Both the position numbers and the translations under genes were made by a program. A stretch of 64,000 nt of DNA from Papilionanthe hookeriana x Papilionanthe teres (lineage: Eukaryota > Streptophyta > Magnoliopsida > Asparagales > Orchidaceae), in the NCBI GenBank assembly GCA_022702705.1, contig CM040423.1, positions 121,701,738 through 121,765,737 of the forward strand, given 5' to 3'. Shown here one piece after another: positions 33,030-45,375 of the stretch. The notes under the pieces are model-generated. The model saw nothing but the letters and a program-made list of their open reading frames with translations. It had not been told where the DNA came from and made no database searches. How positions within the stretch are numbered: position 1 is the stretch's first letter; every line of letters begins with the position of its first letter.

Positions 33030-35363
33030 GAAGCTGATCGGCATATTTTTTTTGGTTGTGTTTTATTTTTTTTTTAAAAAAAAGGGGTAGCCTACAGTAA
33101 TTGTCGATGAATTTTAAATTTTAAATTTAATTTAAATATGTATAATTTAGAAAGTAGCGTTTGATTTTGAAAATAATTTTTTGAGTTTGAAAATTTTAAG
33201 ATGTAAAATCAAATTGATCCCACATCCCAAATAGTTTATATAAACGAGCACCACACTGCAAACTGTGTATCTATGCCGAGGAAAAGTCACATTGCTTGAC
33301 GATGGGGCTCGATTAAATAAACTAAAGGATTTGTGACATCCGTTTGGTCTGCGAAACCATTTTATTTGCCGACAAGTCCCCTGCTTAATATAAAGGAATT
33401 AAGCAGGGTTTATATTACCTGGGTTCTTAAAGTTCCCTAAAAGGGCAAGCCCCTATAGTTAATTACATCCTAAAAGATGGGAATCATTTAAGAAAACTCT
33501 CGATAATGATCAGTGGTTTTGCTCTCAAGAATTTTAAAGTTTAAGGTTTTCAAACAAATTGGATTTTGGAAATTTCAAAAGGGAATAGATCAAATTTGGA
33601 GCAGTTTATTTCAGGAGTCCAAAGGAAGAGAAGTAGGAGAAGTTGAGGATCCAAGAAGAATCTTGGCAACTTCTCAAACTATCTTATTGTTTGGCTTGAA
33701 TTTGAGAGTTTATTTAATGTTTCATCCTGCCTGTTTTAATTAATTAGGACTTATATTCGTATGACACAATCATACAAACAGCCTCAAAGATGTGAGGGCT
33801 TATGTTGTACCAAAAGACTACCTCGGAGTCCTAAGACCGGTCAGGGCTTAATTTGCATAAGACAGTTATGCAAATGCCTAAAAAAAGTTAAGGATTTATG
33901 TTGCACTAGGCAAACCACCTCGAAGTCCTATGGCTTTGTTATTTAATTTCTAAGAAAGGTTTAGCTGATGTAGATTCAAGTTTTGCTGATGACGATGGCC
34001 GTGCTGCCCACTATGATACAAGCTCCTTGTTGTTGCAGAGGTTTAGTTTTAGAAATCATAAACCAGGAGATGAGAGAAGTGTTTTGGTTTAGAAAAGTCT
34101 TAGAATCCAAATATTTTAGTGTTTTAATTAAAATAAATTTTAAATTTGATTATAACAACACCGGTTAAGATCTCACAGTTCCATCCTTCCGGCATCGTTA
34201 TTTTTATCGGATTCACTTTGTCTAGATGAATTTGCTAAACTCAACTGAATGAATTCCGCACTTTTATTTAGACCGTGAGAAATCCCGTTAGCAACACGTG
34301 GGTTACATCATCCGAGGTATTCCTGATCATCTAACAAGACGTTTTAATTTAGTTAAAGTTGTAGTTTTTTTTCTGTTTGTGATTAAATTTTGAGTTGTTT
34401 TATATTTTGAATGTTGTGGCGGTGAATTTTATCTTGTGTCAATTTTAATTTAGTTTTTGGTTTCCATTTTGTGGCTATCCTAAAGGTTTCAGTTTTCGTG
34501 CAACAATCTTATTTATCATGTAAGAAAAGTAAAACACAATGCAGGTAAATAAATTGCAATAAGGTAAATTGCAATAAAGTAAAAGCGTACCTGGATGGTC
34601 TTCTCGTCATTCCCAGCTGAGACTTTAGTATTGCATTGTATATATGTATTTATAATTTGGAGAAATTAAAGCATACCGAAAAACAGGAAGAAGTAGAACT
34701 AACAAGAAGTAACTACTCAATCCTATGATGTCTATGTTGAGATCCCGGTTGTCTACCAAGTCCTATGATGTCTATGTGAATTTCTATGTTGTGTTTCAAT
34801 GAACTTTGTTTAATTTAATTGAGGATGGTTTCGTTAAGCAGACATATTAAGTTTAATAGACATCAGAGATATCCAAACAGTCAAAGATGGATGCAGGTCC
34901 ATGCTTCCCTCTCATATTCTGATGAAAAGTCTCGGGCTCATTTAGACGTATTATGTTGCTTAACAATTCACCCCACCTATACCCTTATGCTTAATAAACA
35001 CATTTGTTGGAGGTAGGTTGGGGCAAATGGGTTTAGGTGTGATTTGAGTTTGTATTTGGTGGTAACTGGTAGTTTGATTTGGACTTATGGGAGTGCTGTG
35101 AAGTTTTGGTAAAGATTTGCTTGAGTTTGTGTTTGGATTTGGCTTTGGTTTTGGTTTGGGTTTGGTTTTGGTTTATGTTTAAATTTGGTTTGTGTTTGGA
35201 TTTGGTTTTGGTTTATGTTTTAGAACTAGGGATTTGTTAGTTTGGAATGTGAATTGGGAAGGTTATGTGGACATCGAGTAAAATTTGGGTTACTCCATAC
35301 ATTCACTAAGCATAAGGGTATTCTTATTATTTTTTCTACACCAAGTTGTGATTTCCTAGGGGT

Positions 35364-35373
35364 CTTTATAAAG
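35364..35373 (-). promoter_or_regulatory. Putative TATA box of the shared LTR
   Basis: CTTTATAAAG within CCCTTTATAAAGACCCC on the minus strand. The same site is at 52528-52537 and, degenerate, at 10640-10654. A shared CACAACTTGGTGTAG lies about 20 bases downstream, where transcription could start. This would make U3 about 4.5 kb and R-U5 about 2.3 kb. Confidence 0.5.
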
Positions 35374-35399
35374 GGAAAAATGAACCATGCCTCAGGAGG

Positions 35400-37306
35400 C
35401 CTATCCTAGGTTTGATTGTTATCGTGTTGGTATTGTATTGTGGTCGGGATTGTTGTTGTATGTTGTCTTTGTTGCATTATGTTATGTATGTGTTGTTATT
35501 GTATTATGTATGTTATTATTTTGTTTTGTTTTTGTCTTGTGTTATTATTATTATTTATTTATGTGTTATGTTATTATTATATGTTATTTTATTGTTGTAT
35601 ATATTTATTATTTTATTATTGTTTATTTTATTATGTCTTATCATTTTAGGTTATTATCGTTATTTATTATTTATGTGTTTTGTTATTTTTATTATGTGTT
35701 ATTTAGAATTATTATCCTTTATTGGTAATTAAAATTATTATTATCTTTATTATTTATTTAATTTATTATCTTATTTAATTCATTGTGATTTATTTACTTT
35801 ATTATTATTTATTTATTTAACTAATTGTTATTAATTTTAATTTAATTTTACTTTAATTTCTAATTACTTACTATTTATTTATTTAAATTATTATTTTTGG
35901 TTTTCATTTAATTTATTTTATTATTTAATTTAATTTAATTAATTTTATTTTATCTTATTTAATTTAATTTTATATTTTATTTACATTATTATTTATTTTA
36001 TTTAATTTAATTTAGTTTAATTTAGTTTAATTTATTTTATTTTAATTTATTATTTATTTACATTATTGTTTAATTTAATTTAATCTAATTTAATTTATTT
36101 AATTATTTTAATTTCATTTCATTTATTATTTATTTACATTATTATTTAATTTAATTTAATTTAATTTAATTTAATTTATTATTATTATTTTTATTTAATT
36201 TAATTTAATTTAAATTATTATTTCTTTACATTATTAATTTAATTTATTTAATTTGTCTATTTAATTTATTTAGTTTAATATTTATTTATATTATTATTTA
36301 ATTTAATATGATTTAATTAATTTAATTTATTTAATTTATTTTAATTTATTTTAATTTATTATTAATTACAATTATCATTTAATTTTAATTTAATATTGGG
36401 TTTTCATTAATTTATTTAACTTAATTTAATTTATTTAATTTATTTAATTTAATTTTAAATTATTTATTTATTTACATTATCATTTAATTTATTATTATTT
36501 TGATTTATTTAATTTAATTAATTTATTTAACTTGTTTAATTTAATTCAAACTATTATTTATTTAATTGTTTTTTGTTTACTTAATTAATTATTATTTAAT
36601 GTTATTTATTTAATTTAATTATTATTTAATTTAATTTATTTAATTTAATTATTATTTGATTTTAACTATTTAATTTTAATTTAATTCATTATTCATTTAT
36701 ATTATTTATATTATTTTCAATTTATATATATATGTATTATTTATTTTTATTATCCCTTATAAGTTATTTTATTTTAATTAATTATATGTACATTTTTGTT
36801 ACTTAAATATTATTGATTTATCATTATTAATTTATATTATTAATTTACATTGTTTATTATTATCATTTTTATTATTATTTATTTATTTATAAAACTTTTC
36901 ATTTTCTCTCTCTTAAAATTATTCTTTTCTTTATTTAAAGTTATTATCATTTATATTAAGTTATTATTTCTTAAAATTATTATTTACATGTATATTTACA
37001 TTTAGATTATTTTAAAAAGAATGATGTTTTTATTTACCTTTTTTTATTTTTTATTTATCTATTTATAAAGCTTTTTAAACATTCTCTCTCCTAAATTATC
37101 CTTTCATTTATTTTAAATTATTACCATTTATTTAAGTTATTATTTATTAAAATTATCATTTGCATATGTATATATTTAAAAAAAACACTTTTATTTACTT
37201 CCTTTATTTTCATTATTTATTTTACTTATTAATTTACATATATATAATTTACATAGTGTATGTTATATATTATTTTAGATTTTTTTTTCATTTTCTTCTT
37301 TTTATT

Positions 37307-37337
<31 letters not shown>

Positions 37338-37400
37338 TTTTATTTCCTCTTTATGTTCATTTTATTTTACCTTTATTTCCTTCATGTTGTATTAAAAATT
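35400..37400. repeat. TTATT and TTTAA low-complexity tracts, LTR of elements 2/3
   Basis: About 2 kb of imperfect TTATTATT (35470-35730), TTTAATTTAA (35760-36700) and mixed AT sequence, with a (TTA)n run at about 37300-37335. Hydrophobic ORFs on the plus strand here arise from the repeat itself. Confidence 0.88.
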
Positions 37401-39843
37401 TTAAAATTCATTTTTTTTAAGGTAATAAAAACTAGGTGAAAAGATTATGTGGTATTTTTGTAGATAGTGAAATTAATGAGCCTAGATAGTTACATATCTT
37501 TGCATAAAAAGGAAATCCTAAGCCTATGTATGAATAAAATGAAGATTTGTAAAAGAAATAATCTACACATGATTTTTTTTATTTTAAATAGCTTGCATGA
37601 AAAGAAATCCCTAAGGCTAAGAATGGAAGAATTTAACACATAATTTTTTTTGTAAACCTATGTAGAGGAATAGGAGCTTTAAGGAAAATACATGTATATG
37701 TGGGGTCTTAGGCTAAGCATGAGAGGGGTGAAACATTTCTTTGAAGCTTAAATGTTCATGAGATAAAAGAGAGGGGGGAGAAGCTTACCTTGATTTTGGG
37801 AGTTGATGAAAGGAACTTGAAGAAAGGGATGCCTTGTTGAAGCTCACGGCTAGGAAGGGGTTTGGATGGATGTAGCTTTGCTTGGAAGAAGGAGAGGAGG
37901 AGAAGGAGAGGCTCACGGCTAGGAGAGAATTTTTGGGGGGTGGAATGGTTAAGTGTAAGGGTGTAAGTGAGTGTGTAAGAGTGTTTAAGAGTGTTTATGG
38001 GGGTATTTATGGAGGGAGGCTCAAGGCTAAGAGTAAATGGGGGGAGTGAGGGAGAGGTGAGGGAGAAATATGGTGGAGATATGGTGGAGGTAAGGTGATA
38101 GGGTGAGGTGGCGGGTAGGGTGAGGGAGAGGTAAGGGAAAGGTGAGGGAGAGGCATGGAAGTAAGGTGAAGGAGAGGCATGAAAGTAAGGTGAAGGTAAG
38201 GAGGGAAGACTTTTAAATTTTTTTTTTTGTTTTTTTTTTTGTCTTACCGTGAGATGTAAGAGGGGGAGACTGTGGGTGTGTGTGTGAGTGTATTTTAGTT
38301 TGGTGAGTTTTGGGTTTTGGGTCCATTTTAAAAACATTGGGCTAATTTGAGTTTAGATTGGGCTAGAGCTTGAATGAAGCCCAAGTGCCTTGATCAAAAT
38401 TTTCCACGTGATTGTAGTGAAGATCTTTCATGAATACATAAAATGATTTTGAGCTCATTTGGAAGTTGAATTTTGGCATGGATTGGATTTTTGATTATTT
38501 TTGACCATATTGGGTTCGGGTCAAGTTATCTTAAGTTTGAGTGGGAATGGGATCCAGAGTCTTGAACAATATTGTAGATATGATTGTCTAGAAGACTTTT
38601 CATGAAGATATAAAATGGTTTTGATAAGGTTTAGAGGGTCAATTTGGTGGATTTAAAACATGTGTTCAGCTTGGGTCAAAATTGGGGGTTTTTTGTTCAA
38701 AATTTATTTGGGTAATACCTGAGCTCAAATTGTGGACAATTGATGATTCAATTAATTTTAAGGTGGTGTTATAAAGAGTTTGGAAATGAAATTTGGGAGG
38801 AATTGATTGACATTGGCTTTATTTAGGGGATTTGGTTTATTTAAGCAAAATTGGAGATTTTGGATTTCAAGTGGAATTGGATTCAAATGTGGGTCACATT
38901 GGACCTGAATTTGATCTAGATTGATATTGGAGATGTTAAATTTTGGTTTGGAATTGAATTTGATCAAAATTGGCGTCTATTGGGTCAAGATTGAGTTTGA
39001 TTTGGGCACATATGGGTTAAAAAAGGGTCAAATTGGGGATTTTGGTAAAAATGGGCTAAATTGACAAAATTGGCCCATTGTGTAGTTGAACAAAATAAAA
39101 TATAGGATTTTTAGGATTTTCTAGAATTTTTTTGGAATTGTTTGGAATTTTTGGATTTTTTTGGCAAAAAGGGTATTTTGGGTATTTTGAGGGTATTGGG
39201 GGGTTTTTTTGGCAATTTTGGAATTTTTGGTCATGAATGGTCAATTTGAGTGGTAAGGAACATCTTGGAATTATTTTATTTGGGAATTTTGGTGAATTTG
39301 AAGAATTTTGGGTTATTGAGGGAATTTTGAGAGGCCGGGGGCCAAAAATTGAAACTTTGGAGATTTAAAGGTGGTTTCAAAGTGAGCATGATGTAATGGT
39401 TTAAATTGAGTTATAGATAGAGGGTCACCCTCATTTGGTCCTCTATGTGTTGGTCCCCACCACTTAGTCATAGACTTTGGGCTGGGCTATCCACATGAGT
39501 TTCTAAAGAGTTCAGGGTTGAAATTAGGATGTGCAGTGTGTGTATGTTGTGAATGTGAAGTGTATGAGTGGTGATCTCTAGACCTCCCTCAGGGCAAATC
39601 CAAAGGTTTGACCACCTATAGAAGACTTCCCCTAGGATTCCTTATGCTTGCCTTATTCCTACCAAAAGGTGGAGGTTAGGCCTTAAGCATATGAAAACCC
39701 CTTAGTGAAGCAAGAAGAGTTTTAAATTTCTATGGGGAGGGTTCCATAACTAGTCTTCTAAGAAAGTCACCAGGAGAGTCCTATGGCTAGACCCTAGGCT
39801 ATTCTAAAGAGAGACTAGACCTCAAACTAAAGTGAGGTCAACA

Positions 39844-39866
39844 AATGGACCCCCAATAGGTGTGGT
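39844..39866 (-). other. Polypurine-tract region of element 3
   Basis: Minus strand reads ACACCTATTGGGGGTCC then ATT directly before the LTR start TGTTGACC. The G5 run is the likely priming tract, though the stretch is not fully purine. The 17-base core is the reverse complement, within the element, of a leader sequence at 49969-49985. Confidence 0.5.
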
Positions 39867-40342
39867 GTGGTGGGCAAGCACACTGCACGTATTGGTGTTG
39901 ACCGATGAGATCAACAAGACCAACACAACTGTCTGAGTGAAAACTCAAGACAGAGCAAAGAGTTTAGCAAGTGAGTTTCCACTGGGGATTGTTTGGTTGA
40001 AAACCTTCAAATCCAGGGACTCTTGTTGGGGAAAGAAGGTGGCAACACCATCAAGCTGGGGCTACGAGTTTCAAGCTCCCAAACTCTGAAGGAATCCAAA
40101 CCGATTTGATTTGAAGAGAGGAACTTTGAATTTGATTTCAAGTTTCTTGTTTGAATTTTAGTTTGAAACTATGTTTTGAATTTGAAGTTTGGAATTTTGT
40201 TTTTTTTAAATTTAATTTTAGGATTTGACTGTGGGAATTTGAAATTTTAAGCGAAATTAGAATTTCGGTATCGCTCACAGGCGGAGAATCAGAATTTAGG
40301 TACTGACTTGGAAATTCAAGAAAAAAATTTATTTTTTTTTGG
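39867..40342 (-). other. 3' untranslated region of element 3, proximal part
   Basis: Non-coding. Contains G/T-rich GGTGTGGTGTGGTGGG at its edge and decayed sequence (GGAGAATCAGAATTTAGGTA) resembling the neighbouring 90-bp repeat. I see no gene. Confidence 0.55.
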
Positions 40343-40970
40343 GAAATCAGACGACTAAGCTTTGACCCTAGAATATCATGGAAGGCGGAAAAATATCTCG
40401 GAAGGAAGATGGAAATTTAGGTAATTTTTTGGGGAAATCGGACAACTAAGCTCTGATCCCAGAATATCATGGAAGGCGGAAAAATATCTCGGAAGGAAGA
40501 TGGAAATTTAGGTAATTTTTGGGAAATCGGACAACTAAGCTCTGATCCCAGAATATCATGGAAGGCGGAAAAATATCTCGGAAGGAAGATGGAAATTTAG
40601 GTAATTTTTGGGAAATCGGACGACTAAGCTCCGATCATAGAATATCATGGAAGGCAGAAAAATATCTCGAAAGGAAGATGGAAATTTAGGTAATTTTTTG
40701 GAAATTGGATGACTAAGCTCCGATCCTAGAATATCATGGAAGGCGGAAAAATATCTCGGAAGGAAGATGGAAATTTAGGGAATTTTTGGAAAATCGGACG
40801 ACTAAGCTCCAATCCCAGAATATCATTGAAGGCGGAAAAATATCTCGGAAGGAAGATGGAAATTTAGGGGATTTTTGGGGAAATCGGATGACTAAGCTCC
40901 GATCCCAGAATATTATGGAAGGCGGAAAAATATCTCGGAAGGAAGATGGAAATTTAGGGAATTTTTTGTT
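40343..40970 (-). repeat. Seven tandem copies of a roughly 90-bp repeat in the 3' region
   Basis: Units start at 40343, 40434, 40524, 40613, 40702, 40791 and 40881, spaced 89-91 bases. Each contains AATATCATGGAAGGCGGAAA and ATCTCGGAAGGAAGATGG. Copies differ by few substitutions. Tandem repeats in this position are a known feature of Tat/Ogre 3' regions and can seed satellite DNA. The ORF 40786-41088 is a by-product. Confidence 0.92.
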
Positions 40971-41309
40971 TCTTGGGAAAGAGAGGATATTATTAACCTA
41001 TCTGTTTCTGATTTCATGTCATTTCATTTTGTTTAATTTTGATTTTGCTTCTTTTGAGTTCATTTCTTTTCATTTTGATTTGATTTGATTTCACTCGATT
41101 TAAATTTGTTTTTTTTAATTTTAATTTTGTTTTAATTTCATTTGATTTAAATTTCATTTTGTTTTTGATTTTTTATGTTTTATCCTTTTCTTCTGCATCA
41201 TTTTTTTCTTACAAAATTTTGGACCCAGTCACAGACACTAGCCCTACAGCTATATTGGAACAAATACCATTTTTTAGTCTTTCTATGTAGCGTAATATTT
41301 CTTTAAATA
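40971..41309 (-). other. 3' untranslated region between integrase and tandem repeats
   Basis: AT-rich, non-coding. At 41222-41235 it has TGGACCCAGTCAC, the minus-strand form of GTGACTGGGTCCA, also found downstream of integrase in the plus-strand element (about 60630). No extra ORF follows here, unlike that element. Confidence 0.65.
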
Positions 41310-42400
41310 TCATCCATTGATGGGCAACATGGGTCTATCCCCTTGAGAATCCACTAACTGGTAAGATCCTCCTATGTAGACCTTCTCCACCACGAATGGT
41401 CCTTCCCAGGTTGGTTCAAATTTTCCACCTATTTTGCGGTGTGCAAGAATAGGCCTTCTAAGAACGAGCACGAGGTCACCAATTTTAAACGATCTCGGGT
41501 GGACCAATTTATCGTGGGCTTGAATCATCTTTGCTTGGTAGAGTTCTAAGTTCTGTTGTGCGAGCAATCTTTTTCCTTCAAGGTTTTCCAATTCTGCAAG
41601 TCGTAACTTGGCATTCTCTTCTGTTGTAATTTGATTGGCAACGGCAAACCGGAGCGACGGTAGCTGAACTTCTAGCGGAAGAACTACCTCGGACCCTTAC
41701 ACAAGAGCGTAAGGTGTAGACTGTGTAGGCGTCCTGACTGTCGTCCTGTAGGCCCATAAAGCTTCTAGTAGCTTCCCGTGCCATCCTCTTTTATTGTCGT
41801 CGAGCGTCTTCTTCAGAATCTGAACAAGTGTTTTATTGAAGGCCTCTGCCAAGCCATTTGCTTCAGGGTAGTAGATCGTCGAATATCTCCAATCTATCCC
41901 ATGTCTTCTAATGAAGTTGTTAATTTTCATGCTCTTGAAAGCAGACCCGTTGTCGGAGATGATTTTGCGTGGTACACCAAAATGGTAGACGATTTGATTC
42001 TTGAAGAACTGTAAGACTTGCTGCGCTGTGACTTCCCGTAGTGGAACTGCTTCTGCCCACTTGGAAAAGTAGTCTGTAGGGGCGAGTATAAACCTGTGTC
42101 CTTTTGAGGAAGGAGGGTCTATCAGACCCACTATGTCCGTACACCAACACTCGAATGGCCACGAGGCAATCGTTGGGTGTAGAACATTCGGAGGCTGGTG
42201 CAAGACCACTCCATGCACCTGACACTGATGTCATCTCTTAGCTACGTCCATGCAATCTGTCATCATTGCTGCCCAGTATTATTCGAGTCTTTTAATTTTC
42301 ATCTTCATTTTTGGTCCTGATTAGTGAGCACCACATAAGCCAGCATGTACTTCTTCGACAATTTTCTGCGCTTCTGCTCTACTCAGACATCTCAGCCACA
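41310..42400 (-). pseudogene. Integrase, element 3
   Basis: Core at 41697-42218: TDYFSKWAEAVPLREV (first Asp), KIISDNGSAFKSMKINNFI (second Asp) and YYPEANGLAEAFNKTLVQIL (Glu), so the D,D-35-E triad is visible. The C-terminal GPY/F-type module is at 41310-41591 (FKIGDLVLVLRRPI, GGKFEPTWEGPFVVEKVY). A stop just after TPYALV and a start-side stop in the zinc finger (C to stop before HQCQVHG) break it. Integrase would join element cDNA to host DNA in the nucleus. Confidence 0.88.
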
Positions 42401-42401
42401 T

Positions 42402-43076
42402 CTAGTCGAAGGATCTCCTATACAGAACATTGTCGATCAGGGCATACGATAAAGCCCTCTTCTGAATCTGGTGCGCTATTGACTTATCTTCTGGTAGCTT
42501 TCCGGTTTGCAAATATTCCATTAATGGCTGACGCCAATTTTCTGTATCTTCTGCCACTGCAGCAACTGTCTTTTCTTTTTCAATTTCATGTAGACTGTCG
42601 AGGTCGATCTGAGACAACACCTGACGTCCTTGCACTGTAATATCTATAGAATCTTTGGGTGGACAAGCCAATTCTTTAGCGAGTTTTGCTAAAGCGTCCG
42701 CATGGGCATTGTCTGCTCGAGGAATCCTATAGAATATCACATTCGGAATTTGCTCGAGTAACTTCATCGTATACCGGTGGTATTCTTCTAATCTCTGCTT
42801 TAGAATTTTGTACTGTCCTGCCACTTACTGGATGACGAGCTGTGAGTCGCCATAAATGTAAATGTCTGTTATATCTATTAGTATTGCTAATTCCAAGCCA
42901 GTGATTAGGGCTTCATACTCTGCTTCATTGTTGGTACACGGATCTATCAAGTGGTAAGAAAACCTCAACATGGCCTGATCTGGTGTCACAAAGATTAAAC
43001 CAATTCCTGCTTTGCCTGGAATGACTGTTCCTGATCCTTTGTCTTTTTGAGCTGATGACGCTCCATTAAAGTACAT
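42402..43076 (-). pseudogene. Second (archaeal-type) RNase H, element 3
   Basis: 42825-43076 has MYFNGASSAQKDKGSGTVIP, where the first catalytic Asp of the family (YFDGASS) is Asn, then NNEAEYEALI with the Glu and IYGDSQLVIQ. After one stop, 42402-42824 has AGQYKILKQRLEEYHRYTMK and ADNAHADALAKLAKEL. The Asp-to-Asn change alone would be expected to disable this domain. It sits between the ordinary RNase H and integrase as in other Tat-clade elements. Confidence 0.82.
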
Positions 43077-43115
43077 TTCCTAATGTTGAGCATTGGGATC
43101 TTCTATCTGTAGTAT

Positions 43116-44586
43116 CTACTCATCTAGTAACTCATCATTGAGTGGGGACCCAGCTGGCAGTGGGTGCACTACGAGAAAATCTGCAAGAATCTGCCCTTTG
43201 ATAGCGCGATGGGGCACAAAAGTTATATCTAAATGCAATAATATCATCGACCATCTTGCTAAGCGTCTAGAAAGCGTTGGTCTGGTCATCAAATATTGCA
43301 AAGGATTAACCTTTGAAATCAGGTTGACCTTATGAGCGACAAGTAATGTCTAAGCTTCTGAGTGGCAAAAACTAAAGCTAGACAATGTTTCTCAATAGGA
43401 GGATACTTTACCTATGCAGGTATTAGACGTCGACTCAAGTAGTAGAGTGCGTTCTCTTTACCCTCATCATTGACTTGGGCAAGTAGAGCTCTGAGGGACT
43501 CATCTAATGCCGCGGTATAAAGTATCAATGGTCTACCTGGGATAGGGGCTGCTAAAATAGGAAGTGTCGTTAGATATCGTTTAATATCTTCGAAAGCCTA
43601 TTGGCACTTATCTTCCCAAATAAATTTGGCATCCTTTTTAGTTAATGCCGAGAAAGGCTGACACCTGCCCGACAAATTAGATATAAAGCGCCTCAGTATG
43701 CCAGTTTTCCTTGAAATGAACGTAGTTGTTTCAAGGTTTTAGGAGGAGGCATTTCTAAGATGGCTTTAATCTTCTCTTGGTCGATTTCGATTCCTCGATG
43801 ATAGACAATGAATCCTAGAAATTTCCTAGAGGTAACATCGAAAGCGCACTTTAAGGGATTCATCTTCAGATTATATTGTCGTAATTGTTCAAATACGATC
43901 ATCAAATCATATAGGTGGTTTCCTCTTATCTTGCTCTTGATGACCAAATCATCCACATAGCATTCTACTTGGTTGTGAATGAGTTCATCGAAGATCCTCA
44001 TCACTGCTCTTTGTTATGTAGCTCCTGCGTTCTTCAGTCCAAACGACATCACGGTGTAGCAGTAAATCCCAATCGGAGTTCTGAAAGCTGTGAGCATTGC
44101 GTCTTCTGGTGCCATCTTGATCTGATTGTACCCTAAAGACCCATCCATAAAGAAGAAAGTTTCATGTGTTGATGCGATGTCCACTATTAATTCCGGTATC
44201 GGCAACCTAAATTTATCTTTTGGACATGCTTTGTTTAAATCCCTGAAGTCGACACACACTCGAATTTGTCCATTTTTCATTTTCACTGGCACAACATTAG
44301 CTAACCACATCGGATACTGTTCTTCTCGGACAAAATTAGCGTCTATTAATTTCTTGATTTCTGCTGTAACTTGTTGTTCTATCTCGAGGCGCATCCTTCT
44401 GGGAGCTTGCTTTACTGGCATCACATTCTTATCCACTCTGAGGCGGTGAACTGCGACTGCTGGAGATAATCCTGACATTTCGTCATAGCTCCAGGCGAAG
44501 CAATATTTGAATTCTGATAGTAACCTGACCAAGCCTGCAACCTCTTCTTCGTTGAGTAACGAACTTATGAAAGTTGGTCGGGGCTG
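43116..44586 (-). pseudogene. Reverse transcriptase and first RNase H, element 3
   Basis: RT at 44014-44532 (YDEMSGLSPAVAVHRLRVD, WLANVVPVKMKNGQIRVCVD, FMDGSLGYNQIKMAPEDAML) stops at a frame lesion near 44014. 43693-44004 continues with YVDD at plus 43948-43959, LKMNPLKCAF and PPPKTLKQLRSFQGKLAY. RNase H remnants follow at 43116-43690 with several frame changes (QYLMTRPTLSRRLARWSMIL). The conserved RT blocks are all readable, but no continuous protein could be made. Confidence 0.86.
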
Positions 44587-45219
44587 CTACTCAGTCCCGA
44601 GATTGATTTCTCTAAATTCATCGACTGTTGATTTGATTTCTTCTTCAAATTCTGGCGGAGCATCGCCTATCGGCTGATCTTCATATTCATATTGAATGTC
44701 CAGGCAATCTTCTTTTGACTGACTAGTAACAACCATACAAAATTCTGAGTCATCGACGGATCCGAGCGTACCAAACCCAAGACCTTCTTTCGAATTGAGT
44801 TTCTTTCCTTTTACATTCCATAATTTTTTGAACGATTGTGACTTATCTTTTGGCATTTTCTTTAACACATATCCTTGTTGAATTAACTTCTGTACACACG
44901 GCAAAAAGTAGCCAAAAGGTAATTCCATTAATTCTTTTGAGTCATTTTCTTCAAGAATTACACAAGATTCAGAAGTGGAAGAGGAAGCTTTGTAAAATTT
45001 GATTGGTTTAAAACCATCGTTATGAACTTCCTTGACCTCTATACTCTCTATCTTTTGAGAATGGATCGGAGTATGGGTCATGGCATGAACATAATGGTTA
45101 ATCCGATCGTACATCGATTCATATTCATCCTTTGCTTCGTCGTCCAGAGAGATTTCGAACAGAGGCTTCTTCTGACTTATCATCATTGTTTCTTTATCTT
45201 CTTCGGAGTATTCCTCCAT
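44587..45219 (-). CDS. Protease-RT linker, element 3
   Basis: Open 210-codon part of pol without catalytic residues. It is colinear with 27357-28085: HAMTHTPIHSQKIESIEVKE, YVLKKMPKDKSQSFKKLWN, LGFGTLGSVDDSEFCMVV, PPEFEEEIKSTVDEFREINL. It ends at a TAG (44587-44589) where element 2 reads through to a Gln codon. It is a polyprotein interior, so the upstream start is arbitrary. Confidence 0.72.
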   Translation of the reverse strand: MEEYSEEDKETMMISQKKPLFEISLDDEAKDEYESMYDRINHYVHAMTHTPIHSQKIESIEVKEVHNDGFKPIKFYKASSSTSESCVILEENDSKELMELPFGYFLPCVQKLIQQGYVLKKMPKDKSQSFKKLWNVKGKKLNSKEGLGFGTLGSVDDSEFCMVVTSQSKEDCLDIQYEYEDQPIGDAPPEFEEEIKSTVDEFREINLGTE

Positions 45220-45375
45220 GTCGATGTTGATTGTTGGCTTCGTCTGTTCAACAATCTGGGAAATTCTTCCTCGACCACGTCCCCGGCCTCGACCTCAGAT
45301 GCCTGAGCTAAAAGAACTTTTACCAACTCATTGAGAAGGAGCGGTACGAGATTGTTGAACTGGAGCCATACAGTC

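Larger units (their letters stand above)
24941..39843 (-). mobile_element. Tat/Ogre-like retrotransposon 2 (internal region plus shared LTR)
   Basis: Minus strand: LTR 33035-39843, primer site, leader, ORF1, gag, protease, RT, two RNase H domains and the start of integrase. It is cut at 24941 by Athila LTR C. The right LTR is the same physical LTR that ends element 3. It shares two in-frame stop codons with element 3 at equivalent sites, so the two derive from one already defective ancestor. Its integrase catalytic core and left LTR are missing. Confidence 0.85.
33035..39843 (-). repeat. Giant LTR shared by elements 2 and 3 (6.8 kb)
   Basis: Starts TGATCGGCATATTTT after a primer site and ends GTGAGGTCAACA before a purine tract, so it is both the 5' LTR of element 2 and the 3' LTR of element 3. 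It is homologous over its whole length to 50234-56988; a hand-aligned 180-bp stretch (33481-33660) shows about nine differences. Inside are a putative TATA box (35364-35373), G/T-rich repeats (35139-35220), long TTTAA/TTATT tracts (35400-37400), and a purine-rich plus strand (37780-38220) that gives the opposite strand a Ser/Pro-rich ORF. No gene is supported. Confidence 0.88.

Noticed and set aside
35139..35220. Telomere-like TTTGGG/TTTGG repeats (also 52315-52385)
   Set aside because: Irregular TTTGGTTTTGG mixtures, not the plant TTTAGGG telomere unit.
35387..35732. Overlapping plus-strand ORFs of 77-113 codons rich in Tyr, Cys, Leu and Ile (also 52551-52896)
   Set aside because: They come from TTATTATG-type repeats in the LTR, overlap in several frames and have no transmembrane-protein organisation beyond composition.
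37756..38337. Minus-strand Ser/Pro/Leu-rich ORF of about 190 codons, also at 54903-55472
   Set aside because: Present in both giant LTRs, but the N-terminal thirds are read in different frames and length changes are not multiples of three. It follows a pyrimidine-rich tract and shows no protein-level conservation.
40786..41088. 100-codon ORF with an internally repeated peptide
   Set aside because: Translation of the 90-bp tandem array; unit length is not a constant multiple of three.
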